A DNA stretch of 64,000 nt. It comes from Sphingomonas phyllosphaerae FA2. GTDB lineage: Bacteria; Pseudomonadota; Alphaproteobacteria; Sphingomonadales; Sphingomonadaceae. The position numbers and the translations under genes were made by a program. The stretch is from positions 2,699,848 through 2,763,847 of the forward strand of contig NZ_KE386571.1 in assembly GCF_000427645.1 (NCBI RefSeq). Reading direction: 5' to 3'. The notes beneath the pieces were generated by a model, which worked only from the letters and a program-made list of their open reading frames with translations, had not been told where the DNA came from and searched no databases. Position 1 is the first letter of the stretch. Each line of letters starts with the position of its first letter. Positions 27,085-35,391 of the stretch are shown here, one piece after another.

Positions 27085-28248
27085 TCACGCCGGGCGAGCG
27101 GTGACGCGGGACTGACCACGAACCGCCAGCAAGAGCACAAGCGCCATTCCCGCCACCGCTGCGCCGGTCGCCGCCACCATCGGCAACCCCAGTCCTGCGC
27201 CGATCACCCCGCCGCCCAGCGCCGCGCCAATCGCGTTGCCGAGGTTGAAGGCACCGATATTCATCGCCGAGGCGAGGTTCGGCGCATCCGAGGCAGCGTC
27301 CATTACCCGCATCTGCAACGGCGGCACGATCGCAAAGCTGGCGATACCCCAGATCAGGATTCCGGCAGCGGCGGTGATTTGCCACTGCATCAGCACCGTA
27401 AAAGCAAGCAGCGTCACCGCCATGATCGACAGCATGGTCTTCAGCGCCCGGTCCGCGGAGCGGTCGGCAAGCTTGCCGCCCAGCGAATTGCCGATCGTCG
27501 CACCAACGCCGAAGAGCATCAGCATCGCCGTGACATAGCCGGTCGAGCCATGCGTCACGTCGCGCAGGATCGGTACGATATAAGTGAAGACCGTGAACAC
27601 GCCGCCGAAACCGATCGTGGTCAGCGCCAGCGCCGTCAACACCGGTCCGCGTTTCAGAACACGCAATTCCGCGCGCATGTCCCCACCCTCGGCGGTGGGC
27701 AGTGGAGGCAGCGCGAGCCGCAGCGACAGCATCGCGATCGCGCCCACGCCCGCAATCCCGGCAAAGGCGGCGCGCCAGCCGACCGCTTCGCTGACCCAGG
27801 TCGCCATCGGAACCCCGCCGATCGTGGCTACAGTCAAACCGGTGAACATCGCCGCCACGGCCCCCGCGCGACGCTCGGGCGGAACAAGGCTGGCCGCCAC
27901 GACCGATCCGACCCCGAAGAAGGCGCCATGATTGAACGAGGTGACGACCCTCCCAGCCATCAGCATCCAATATCCCCCGGCCAGCGCCGACAGGGCGTTG
28001 CCAAGCGTGAAGATGCCCATCAAGGCGATCAACAGCGTCCGTCGATCGATCCGCGCAGTAGTAAGGGTCATGAGCGGGGCCGCGATCAGAACCCCGATCG
28101 CATAGGCGCTGACCAGCAGCCCGGCGGACGGGATCGAGACGTGCAGGTCACCGGCGATCACCGGCAACATGCCCATCGGCGCAAACTCGGTGACGCCGAT
28201 GCCAAAGGCGCCGACCGCCAGCGCGATCAACCCGGGATTCAACTTCAT
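27085..28248 (-). CDS. MFS transporter, AraJ-type exporter
   Basis: 387 residues with twelve predicted membrane segments and the MFS loop between segments 2 and 3 (LTTARIDRRTLLIALMG), plus the second-half equivalent (LGGKLADRSADRALKTMLS). The N-terminal GVTEFAPMGMLPVIA is typical of the drug/sugar exporter subgroup (DHA1, AraJ/YdhP type). The substrate is unknown. It begins 12 bases after the remnant aldo/keto reductase, which is itself divergent from a LysR gene, so both were probably under that regulator. Confidence 0.9.
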   Translation of the reverse strand: MKLNPGLIALAVGAFGIGVTEFAPMGMLPVIAGDLHVSIPSAGLLVSAYAIGVLIAAPLMTLTTARIDRRTLLIALMGIFTLGNALSALAGGYWMLMAGRVVTSFNHGAFFGVGSVVAASLVPPERRAGAVAAMFTGLTVATIGGVPMATWVSEAVGWRAAFAGIAGVGAIAMLSLRLALPPLPTAEGGDMRAELRVLKRGPVLTALALTTIGFGGVFTVFTYIVPILRDVTHGSTGYVTAMLMLFGVGATIGNSLGGKLADRSADRALKTMLSIMAVTLLAFTVLMQWQITAAAGILIWGIASFAIVPPLQMRVMDAASDAPNLASAMNIGAFNLGNAIGAALGGGVIGAGLGLPMVAATGAAVAGMALVLLLAVRGQSRVTARPA

Positions 28249-28260
28249 GTCGGATGTCCT

Positions 28261-28452
28261 TCAAACCAGCGGTGGCGTGAGGCGGGCGTCGCCTTTCTGC
28301 TGCCGATTGGGAGTGTGCGGATAGGGCGGCGATGCGGTGGTGCCGCCGGCATCCCAGGCGCAGAACGGCGAGCCCTGCCTGCCAAACGTGTCCGCACCGA
28401 ATGGCGGGACGGGGACGCGCGGGCCGAGGGCGCTCAGTTGGCGACATTCCAT
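28261..28452 (-). pseudogene. Aldo/keto reductase remnant with internal deletion
   Basis: A 63-codon open frame with a perfect AAGGAG five bases before its ATG. Its first 37 residues (MECRQLSALGPRVPVPPFGA, then DTFGRQGSPFCAW) line up with the N-terminus of aldo/keto reductases (the LG...VP..SFGT.TFG motif). Its last 25 (PYPHTPNRQQKG, ending TPPLV) resemble the C-terminal tail of the same family. About 270-290 residues, including the catalytic Tyr/Lys core, are missing between them. I read it as an in-frame internal deletion of a once functional gene. A short unrelated protein cannot be excluded. Confidence 0.6.
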
Positions 28453-28489
28453 GACAGCTCCTTTGCGAATTGCCCCATCGGGTGCATAG

Positions 28490-29461
28490 ATGGAAGCTCC
28501 GCCAAGAGTGCAGAAGCGCCTGCGGGCACAAAGGATCTATGCCTTGGACGCAAAGACGATCGCCAATGAAGATCGCGCCCGATCGCTCGCGCTGTTCGCG
28601 AGCGTCGTGGACGGCGGCAGCTTCTCCGCCGCCAGCCGCACCGTGGGGCTGACGCCCTCGGCTGTGGCGCGGGCGGTCGACCGGATCGAGGCGCGGCTTG
28701 GTGTGCGGCTCCTACTGCGCTCTACCCGCGCGCTGACGCTGACTGCCGAAGGGCAAGCCTATCTGCTTGCCGCGCGCCGTATCCTTGCCGATCTCGACGA
28801 CGCCGAGCAACAGATCGCCGACCAGGGGGCACCGCGCGGGCGGCTGCGGGTCAGTGCCGCCTTGTCGCATGGACGGTTGTGCGTCGTGCCGCTGCTTGGC
28901 GACTTCGCGCATGCCTATCCGCATATCCTGACCGACGTGGCGCTGACCGACACGCTCGTCGACGTCGCGGCGGGACAGGCGGATGTCGCAATCCGCTTCG
29001 GGCCGCTTGCCGATAGCGGTCTGACCGCGCGCAAGCTGGGCGAATCTCGCCGGGTGATCGTCGCCGCGCCAGATTATCTTGCGCGCGCAGGTACGCCGCA
29101 AGTGCCCGAAGACCTGCACGCGCATAACTGCCTGAACTTCAACTTTCGCCGCGCCGAGCCGATCTGGCCATTCCGTCGTGACGGTCGGGATTTCTCGTTG
29201 AGCGTCGAGGGCAACATCGTCGCGAACAATGGCGAAACGCTCGGCCAACTCGCGGCCGCCGGGGTTGGCGTCACCCGCGTCGGGCGCTTCAGCGTCGTCT
29301 CCGAAATCACCGACGGACGGCTCGTGCCATTGCTCGAAGACTATAATCCCGGCGACGTCGAGGTGATCCATGCCGTCTTCGTCGGTGGCTCCACCACACC
29401 CGCCCGTGTGCGCGTGTTCGTGGACTTCCTCGTCGAGCGGTTAGGCAGCCCTGTCGGGTGA
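28490..29461 (+). CDS. LysR-family transcriptional regulator
   Basis: Up to 323 residues. A winged helix-turn-helix (about 30-90: FASVVDGGSFSAASRTVGLT, then RLLLRSTRALTLTAEG) is followed by the periplasmic-binding-like effector domain (LRVSAALSHGRLCVVPLL, ADVAIRFGPLADS, VAAGVGVTRVGRF). The ATG at 28490 lacks a clear ribosome-binding site, and a TTG at 28541 would give a more typical N-terminus. It is divergent from the aldo/keto reductase remnant and MFS gene, the usual LysR target layout. Confidence 0.9.
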   Translation: MEAPPRVQKRLRAQRIYALDAKTIANEDRARSLALFASVVDGGSFSAASRTVGLTPSAVARAVDRIEARLGVRLLLRSTRALTLTAEGQAYLLAARRILADLDDAEQQIADQGAPRGRLRVSAALSHGRLCVVPLLGDFAHAYPHILTDVALTDTLVDVAAGQADVAIRFGPLADSGLTARKLGESRRVIVAAPDYLARAGTPQVPEDLHAHNCLNFNFRRAEPIWPFRRDGRDFSLSVEGNIVANNGETLGQLAAAGVGVTRVGRFSVVSEITDGRLVPLLEDYNPGDVEVIHAVFVGGSTTPARVRVFVDFLVERLGSPVG

Positions 29462-30853
29462 TGGCTGAGACACTGCCGACCGCAGAAACGCATAAAGCCG
29501 GTCATCGTCGCTCATGGCGACATTGAAGCGCAGGTGATCGCGCCAGCCGCCGCCGGTGCTGAACACCGGCCCCGGCGCGAGCACGATGCCCTCGCCCAGC
29601 GCGCGGCGCGCAAGCGCGACGGCATCGATCCCGTCCGGCAGGCGCGCCCAAAGGAAGATACCCGCCGCCGGCTCGATCCACGGCATGATCCCGATGGCTC
29701 GCAGCCGATGCGAAACCCGGGCGGTGGCGCGGGCGAGCCGGGTCCGGATACCTTCGACGTGCCGGCGATAACTGCCATCGATCAGCACGGCATGGAGCAG
29801 GTTGGCGGCAAGCGGACTGCCCGCCATCGACGTTGCGATCCGCAGATCGGCCATCGCGTCGATCCAGTCGCCCCGCGCCGCGATATGGCCACAGCGGACC
29901 GCGGCGGATAGCGATTTGGAGAAGCTGCCGATGCGGATCGTCCGCTGAAGGCCGTCGAACGCCGCGAGCCGCGGCGACGGCGTGTGCTCGAAATCCGCGA
30001 AGATGTCGTCCTCTACGACGACCATGTCATGCGCGTCGGCGATCTTGAGCAGCCGGTGTGCGGTGGGGGCGCACAGCGCAGCACCCGTCGGATTATGAAC
30101 CCCCGAATTCGTCAAATAGAGGCGCGGGCGATGCGTCGCCGCGGCCTCGGCGAAGGCGGCCACGTCCGGCCCGGTTAGGGTCATCCGGACGCCAACCATC
30201 TTGACGCGGTGCGCCCGAAGCAGGGCCAGAAAGTTAAAGTAACAAGGATCGTCGACCAGCACGGTATCGCCCGGCTGAAGCAGGAAGCGGCATACCAGAT
30301 CGAGCGCGTGCGTGCCGCTGTCGGTCAGGAGAATCTGGTCGGGGCCGACTTCGATCCCTTGTTCCGCCATCCGCCGGGCGAGCAACGCGCGCAGCGGGGG
30401 CGAGCCCAGCGGCGAGGCATAACCCGCCAGCGCGCTGGCATCACCGGCGCGTGCCGATCCGCGCATCGCCTTGCGAAGCGCGTCACCGGCGAGCCAGTCG
30501 TCGGGCAGCCAGCCGCATCCCGGCATCAGCTCGTGCCGCCGCTCCCCCAGCGACTGACGCAGCATCCACAGCGGATCGACTTCGCGGTCCGGCGCGGTCG
30601 TCAGCCGATCCAGCGTCAGCGGTGCCAGCGGGGCCGCGACATAGAAGCCCGATCCCGGTCGCGAGCGGATCACGCCTTCGCCCGCCAGCCGGTCGTACGC
30701 CTCCACTACCGTCGATCGCGCGACGCCACTCGTCTCGGCCATGACGCGGATCGACGGCAGTCGCGCGCCCGGCGTCAGCGTTCGGGCGTCGATCCGGTCC
30801 CGGATCGCGCGAACCACCATGCCGGTGCGGGTTCGATCGGAGAGGTCCGCCAT
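29441..30853 (-). CDS. MocR-type regulator (GntR helix-turn-helix plus PLP aminotransferase domain)
   Basis: About 470 residues. The N-terminal winged helix of the GntR family (ARLPSIRVMAETSGVARS, EAYDRLAGEGVIRSRPGSG) is joined to a fold-type I aminotransferase-like domain. The PLP lysine is expected in IGSFSKSLSAAVR, and the substrate-binding VVEDDIFADFEH is present. MocR proteins usually bind PLP to sense a metabolite and control a divergent gene; here that gene would be phzF. I start at the ATG at 30853 because the upstream ATG at 30886 has no ribosome-binding site. The stop overlaps the convergent LysR gene end by 21 bases. Confidence 0.88.
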   Translation of the reverse strand: MADLSDRTRTGMVVRAIRDRIDARTLTPGARLPSIRVMAETSGVARSTVVEAYDRLAGEGVIRSRPGSGFYVAAPLAPLTLDRLTTAPDREVDPLWMLRQSLGERRHELMPGCGWLPDDWLAGDALRKAMRGSARAGDASALAGYASPLGSPPLRALLARRMAEQGIEVGPDQILLTDSGTHALDLVCRFLLQPGDTVLVDDPCYFNFLALLRAHRVKMVGVRMTLTGPDVAAFAEAAATHRPRLYLTNSGVHNPTGAALCAPTAHRLLKIADAHDMVVVEDDIFADFEHTPSPRLAAFDGLQRTIRIGSFSKSLSAAVRCGHIAARGDWIDAMADLRIATSMAGSPLAANLLHAVLIDGSYRRHVEGIRTRLARATARVSHRLRAIGIMPWIEPAAGIFLWARLPDGIDAVALARRALGEGIVLAPGPVFSTGGGWRDHLRFNVAMSDDDRLYAFLRSAVSQPSPDRAA

Positions 30854-30867
30854 CGTACTGCCATTCC

Positions 30868-30908
30868 CACCGATACAGTTCGACATGATTGTACCGATGC
30901 GTATCTGT
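30868..30908. promoter_or_regulatory. Candidate MocR operator between the regulator and phzF
   Basis: The 106-base gap between the MocR ATG and the phzF start contains two direct ACCGAT boxes 24 bases apart (ending at about 30900) and a GATAC/GTATC inverted pair. MocR/GntR proteins typically bind such spaced repeats. This is pattern reading only. Confidence 0.3.
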
Positions 30909-30959
30909 CAGCGCCAGCCGCGTGACGGTACAGCGGAGCATCTGCAACGGGAGATGCTC

Positions 30960-31802
30960 GTGACCCGCCCCTTCTGCCTCGTCGACGTGTTCGGCACCGC
31001 CCCGTTCACCGGCAACCCGCTGGCCGTCATCGCCGATGCCGGCGAGCTGACAACGGAAGAGATGCAGGCGATCGCAAGCTGGCTGAACTTCTCGGAAACG
31101 ACGTTCATGCTGCCGCCGAGCGATCCCGCGGCCCACTATCGGGTCCGCATTTTCACCATGTCGCACGAATTGCCCTTCGCGGGACATCCCACGTTGGGCA
31201 GCGCGCATGTCTGGCTGGAAGCCGGCGGACAGCCGAAGCAGGACGGCGTGATCGTGCAGGAGTGCGGCGTCGGGCTGGTGACGATCCGGCGCGATGGTGA
31301 CCGGCTCGCCTTCGCAGCGCCGACGCTGTTGCGTGGCGGCACGCCGACTGAGGCGGAGGTTGCGGAAGTCGCCGAACTGCTGCGGATCGACCGTGCCACC
31401 ATCGTAGATGCGGCGTGTGCGGACAATGGTCCGGGCTGGATCGCGGTCATGCTGGAGTCGGCAGACGCGGTGCTGGCGGTCGATCCTGCCCGACATTATG
31501 CCCGACACATCGATGTCGGCGTCGTCGGCCCGCACGCTGCCGACAGCGAGGTCGCCTTCGAATTGCGCGCGCTCTTCACCGACGGACGGGGCGGACTGAT
31601 CGAGGATCCGGTAACCGGCAGCCTGAACGCGTCGGTCGGCCAATGGCTGTTCGCAAGCGGGCGCGCGCGCGGCAGCTATGTCGCGGCACAGGGCACGCGG
31701 CTCGGCCGGAGCGGACGCATCCATGTCTCGCAGGACGACAGCGGACAGGTCTGGGTCGCCGGGGCGACACGGACGTTGTTCTCCGGGCAGACGCACCGCT
31801 GA
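30960..31802 (+). CDS. PhzF-family isomerase/epimerase-like protein
   Basis: 280 residues with the double-hotdog-like PhzF fold. FCLVDVFGTAPFTGNPLAVI at the N-terminus, LNFSETTFMLP (catalytic Glu), FTMSHELPFAGHPTLGSAHV and the C-terminal EDPVTGSLNASVGQWL are all conserved. Most chromosomal members outside phenazine clusters have unknown substrates, and there is no phenazine cluster here. The GTG at 30960 has GGGAG six bases before it. Its TGA overlaps the start of the DJ-1/PfpI gene, so the two were an operon divergent from the MocR regulator. Confidence 0.9.
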   Translation: MTRPFCLVDVFGTAPFTGNPLAVIADAGELTTEEMQAIASWLNFSETTFMLPPSDPAAHYRVRIFTMSHELPFAGHPTLGSAHVWLEAGGQPKQDGVIVQECGVGLVTIRRDGDRLAFAAPTLLRGGTPTEAEVAEVAELLRIDRATIVDAACADNGPGWIAVMLESADAVLAVDPARHYARHIDVGVVGPHAADSEVAFELRALFTDGRGGLIEDPVTGSLNASVGQWLFASGRARGSYVAAQGTRLGRSGRIHVSQDDSGQVWVAGATRTLFSGQTHR

Positions 31803-32400
31803 TGCAGGTCGCGGTCCTCACCTTCGACGGCTTCAACGAGCTTGATTCGTTCGTCGCCGCCGCCATCATCAACCGACTGAGCCCACATGGCTGGACGGCG
31901 CATATCACCGCGCCGACCGAAACGGTGATGTCGCTGAATGGCGTCTTGATTCATCGGCAGCGCCCACTCGACTTCGTGGAAGAGGCGGATGCGGTGCTGA
32001 TCGGCAGCGGTATCCGCACCCGCGAGATCGCTGCCGATGCGGCGTTGCTGGCCCGGCTGCGCCTCGACCCGGCTCGGCAGCTGATCGCCGCGCAATGTTC
32101 GGAACGCTGCTGCTGGCGAAGCTCGGGCTGATCGGCACCCTGCCCGCCTGCACTGATCTCACCACCAAACCCTGGGTGGTGGAGGCCGGCGTCACCGTCA
32201 TCGACGCGCCATTCGCCGCGCATGGCAACGTCGCCACCGCCGGCGGATGCCTCGCCGCGCCTTACCTCGCCGCCTGGATGATCGCGCGGGGCAGCGGTGC
32301 TGCACTGGCGCGCGACGCCCTCCATTACGTTGCGCCGGTCGGAGAGAAGGAGCGGTTCGTCGACCATGCCATGAGGGTCGTCATGAGCGATCGAAGGTAG
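31802..32400 (+). pseudogene. DJ-1/PfpI-family protein with a frameshift
   Basis: The first 109 codons (VAVLTFDGFNELDSFVAAAI, IGSGIRTREIA, LIAAQCSE) read as the N-terminal half of a DJ-1/PfpI class I glutamine amidotransferase-like protein, including the nucleophile elbow Cys (AAQCS). Just after it the frame goes out and meets a stop at 32131. Restoring one G near 32098 gives CSGTLLLAKLGLIG and continues to 32400 (TTKPWVVEAGVTV, AAHGNVATAGGCLAAPYLAA), the expected C-terminal half. So a one-base deletion splits the gene, or it is a sequencing error. It is coupled to phzF by a TGATG overlap. Confidence 0.75.
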
Positions 32401-32603
32401 CCGTTCAGGCGCCACCTTCGTCACTCGGCTGGGCACCCCCCCACGAGCTGATCGAAGGGCGGCATTAGCGGGGCGGGAGGACAAATCCGCACGATCGACG
32501 TTGACGACCACGCCACGATTATGGCACTCGCCCATCGAATCGGACGCTGGACCCGCAACGCGCGGTCTGGCGAGCGATCAGGTCAGCGCCAGGTCGTTGA
32601 TTT

Positions 32604-32677
32604 GCGGGTGTAGCTCAATGGTAGAGCAGAAGCTTCCCAAGCTTACGACGAGGGTTCGATTCCCTTCACCCGCTCCA
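32604..32677 (+). tRNA. tRNA-Gly (anticodon CCC)
   Basis: 74 bases including an encoded CCA. The acceptor stem GCGGGTG pairs with CACCCGC before TCCA. The D arm is TAGCTCAATGGTAGAGCA, the anticodon loop TTCCCAA has CCC at positions 34-36, and the T arm is GAGGGTTCGATTCCCTT with the canonical TTCGA loop. The anticodon stem has one G-A end mismatch. Confidence 0.95.
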
Positions 32678-33090
32678 ATATCGATCACCAATGAAGGCAT
32701 CGGCGCACCAAGTCGCGGTGTGGCGGTCGCTATCAATTATCTCCCCCTTCATAAGTAGCCATGCTGTCGATTCAGCGGCTCGCAGATGAAGCAGGCTTTG
32801 ACGCAGCTGTTTCTGCGTTGCGCCGCTGCCTCCGCATCAACCGGATAGCGACGCCGCTTCAGTCGCGCGTCGGACATTCCGGTTTGCCAGCAAGGGCCAA
32901 TCCGAAATCGTACCCCCTACCGCAGACCCAAACCTTTGTTGCCGGCTACGATTGACAGCCTGCGAAGGCTCATGCGAGCAATAATACCAGAGCATTACAA
33001 AGACGGCCCCTATTAAGACCAATTCGTACGCCTCGTGCCGGGTAGACGAGTCGAACATTCGGGCCGGGCAATTGACAGGGAGGGAACGAG
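32678..33090. other. Gene-free stretch downstream of tRNA-Gly
   Basis: 413 bases in which I find no convincing gene, integrase remnant or repeat. Short open frames here have no family features. The last bases hold GGGAGGGAACGAG, the ribosome-binding site of the GH89 gene. Composition is lower in GC than the flanking genes. Confidence 0.5.
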
Positions 33091-35391
33091 ATGGCCAATC
33101 CGCCACGAAACCGCGGCGTTTCGATGACGATGATCCGGCACGCGCCCACCGTGCTGGCCGCATTGTCGCTCGCAACACCGGCGGCGTCGCAGACCGCCGC
33201 CGATGCGCGCGCATCGCTGGCGCGGCTCGGCATTCCCGCTGCCCGGGTAACGGTCGCGCTCGCTCCCGCAACCGATGCACGTTACCGGGTGCAGATCGCG
33301 CACGATCGCGTCACCGTTACCGCTTCTTCGCCGGTCGCGGCGGTCCGCGGGGTCACCGCAGCACTCACCGCGCAGGGCCGGTTTCATGCGTCCTGGGAAG
33401 GGAACCGCATCGGTGCGCTCACCGGATTGTCGCCGCAGGACAGCGGCTGGGTTGCCTCGCCGTTCGGTTTTCGGGCGTATCTGAACACCTGTACCTATGG
33501 GTACACCACGCCGTGGTGGGACTGGACGCGCTGGGAACGCGAGATCGACCTGATGGCGATGCACGGTGTCGACATGCCGCTCGCAATGGAGGGCCAGGAA
33601 TACGTCTGGCGCGCCTTGTGGCGCGAACAGGGGCTAAGCGGTGCGCAGGTCGACCGCCTTTTTGCCGGCGCGCCGTTCCTGCCGTGGGAGCGGATGGGCA
33701 ATATGGCCGGCTATCGCGCGCCGCTGTCGCCCAACTGGATCGAGAAGAAGCGTGAATTGCAGAAACGCATCCTCGCCCGGATGCGCGCGCTGGGCATGAC
33801 GCCGATCCTGCCCGCCTTCGCCGGCTATGTCCCCGAAGCGTTCGCCAAAACGCACCCCGAGGCGCGCATCTACCGGATGCGCGAGTGGGAGGGGTTCCCC
33901 GGCACCTACTGGCTCGACCCGTCCGACCCGCTGTTCGCGAAGCTCGCGGCGCGGTTCCTGAAGCTTTACACCGCCGAATATGGTGCTGGCCGCTATTACC
34001 TGGCCGACGCGTTCAACGAGATGGTGCCGCCGATCGCCGACGGCGGCAGCGACACAGCGCACGCCAGTTATGGCGACAGCATCGCAAACACCGCCGCCAC
34101 CCGCGCCGCAGCCCTGCCGCGCGCAGTACGTGATGCGCGGCTCGCCGCGTACGGCAAGCGCCTTTACGCCTCGATCGCCGGGGCGCAGCCGGGCGCGACC
34201 TGGGTGATGCAGGGCTGGCTGTTCGGGGCGGACAAGGAATTCTGGACGCGCGACGCGATCGCCGCCTTCCTGCGCGACGTGCCCGATCAACGGATGCTGA
34301 TCCTCGACATCGGCAACGATCGCTATCCCGGCATCTGGAAGCAGACCAACGGCTTCGACGGCAAGGACTGGATCTACGGCTACGTCCACAATTACGGCGG
34401 CAGCAATCCGGTATATGGCGCGCCCGACTTCTACCGGCGCGACATCGCCGCGCTGCTCGCCGACCCGCAGCGCGGGCAAGTGCGCGGGTTCGGGATGTTC
34501 CCGGAAGGGTTGCACAACAACAGCCTGGTCTATGACTATGCGTTCGACGCGGCGTGGCCGGGGGGCGACATGGCGATGCGCCCGTGGTTGGAGCGGTACA
34601 CGCGCGCACGCTACGGCAGCAGCGATTCGAGCATGGTCGCGGCGTGGCAGGATGTCGTCGCGGGCGTCTATGACGTGCGCTACTGGACGCCGCGCTGGTG
34701 GAACCAGCGTGCGGGCGCGTATCTGTTCTTCAAGCGTCCCGGTGCCGATGCGGCCGGCTACCCCGCCAGCCCCGGCGACCGCGCCAAGGCGCGTGCGGGG
34801 ATCGCGGGACTATTGCAGTTGGCGGCGCAGCACCGCGACAATACGCTGTTCCGCTACGATCTGGTCGATCTCGTGCGGCACGAGGCGACACTCGCGCTCG
34901 ACGAGCATCTGAAGACCGCCGTCGCGGCGTATGGACGTGGCGACATCGCGACCGGCGATCGCGAGACAGCGGAGGGCATTGGTCTGGCAAAGGCGATCGA
35001 TGCGCTGATCGGCGGACAGCAGGAAACGCTCGCCAGCTGGATCGGCGATGCGCGCGCCTATGGCGATACGCCTGCCGAACAGCGCCGTTTCGAGGAGGAT
35101 GCCAAGGCGCAGGTCACGATCTGGGGCGGCGCCGGGCATCTCGGTGATTATGCCTCCAAGGCTTGGGCGGGGCTGTACGCCGATTACTACCTGCCGCGCT
35201 GGAGGATGTATCTCGACGACGCGCGCGCCGCGGCGCTCGCCAAGCGGCCGGTCGACGATGCGGCGTTCCTCAAGCGCTTGCGCGCGTGGGAGGATCGCTG
35301 GGTCGCCGATGGTCGCCGCTACCGCGCCAGCGCGCCTGCCGACACGATCGGCGCGGCGCGCGCGGTGATGGCGCAGGTGTCGCAGCCATGA
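33091..35391 (+). CDS. Alpha-N-acetylglucosaminidase (GH89, NAGLU family)
   Basis: 766 residues with a signal peptide (TVLAALSLATPAASQ). An N-terminal small domain (to about 115) is followed by the barrel beginning FRAYLNTCTYGYTTPWWDWTR. The conserved GVDMPLAMEGQEYVW, YLADAFNEM (probable catalytic region) and GMFPEGLHNNSLVYDYAF are present, with an all-helical C-terminal domain. This matches bacterial and human NAGLU-type enzymes that remove terminal alpha-GlcNAc; here it would act on imported or periplasmic glycans. GGAGGG precedes the ATG. Its TGA overlaps the ATG of a membrane acyltransferase. Confidence 0.92.
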   Translation: MANPPRNRGVSMTMIRHAPTVLAALSLATPAASQTAADARASLARLGIPAARVTVALAPATDARYRVQIAHDRVTVTASSPVAAVRGVTAALTAQGRFHASWEGNRIGALTGLSPQDSGWVASPFGFRAYLNTCTYGYTTPWWDWTRWEREIDLMAMHGVDMPLAMEGQEYVWRALWREQGLSGAQVDRLFAGAPFLPWERMGNMAGYRAPLSPNWIEKKRELQKRILARMRALGMTPILPAFAGYVPEAFAKTHPEARIYRMREWEGFPGTYWLDPSDPLFAKLAARFLKLYTAEYGAGRYYLADAFNEMVPPIADGGSDTAHASYGDSIANTAATRAAALPRAVRDARLAAYGKRLYASIAGAQPGATWVMQGWLFGADKEFWTRDAIAAFLRDVPDQRMLILDIGNDRYPGIWKQTNGFDGKDWIYGYVHNYGGSNPVYGAPDFYRRDIAALLADPQRGQVRGFGMFPEGLHNNSLVYDYAFDAAWPGGDMAMRPWLERYTRARYGSSDSSMVAAWQDVVAGVYDVRYWTPRWWNQRAGAYLFFKRPGADAAGYPASPGDRAKARAGIAGLLQLAAQHRDNTLFRYDLVDLVRHEATLALDEHLKTAVAAYGRGDIATGDRETAEGIGLAKAIDALIGGQQETLASWIGDARAYGDTPAEQRRFEEDAKAQVTIWGGAGHLGDYASKAWAGLYADYYLPRWRMYLDDARAAALAKRPVDDAAFLKRLRAWEDRWVADGRRYRASAPADTIGAARAVMAQVSQP

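Noticed and set aside
30960..31802. Phenazine biosynthesis function for the PhzF-like gene
   Set aside because: No other phz genes are nearby; most lone PhzF-family genes have other or unknown roles.
32501..32758. Open frame across the tRNA gene
   Set aside because: It translates tRNA-Gly sequence (a common false gene at tRNA loci).
32761..32955. 64-codon open frame downstream of the tRNA
   Set aside because: No ribosome-binding site, no recognisable features and poor codon pattern.
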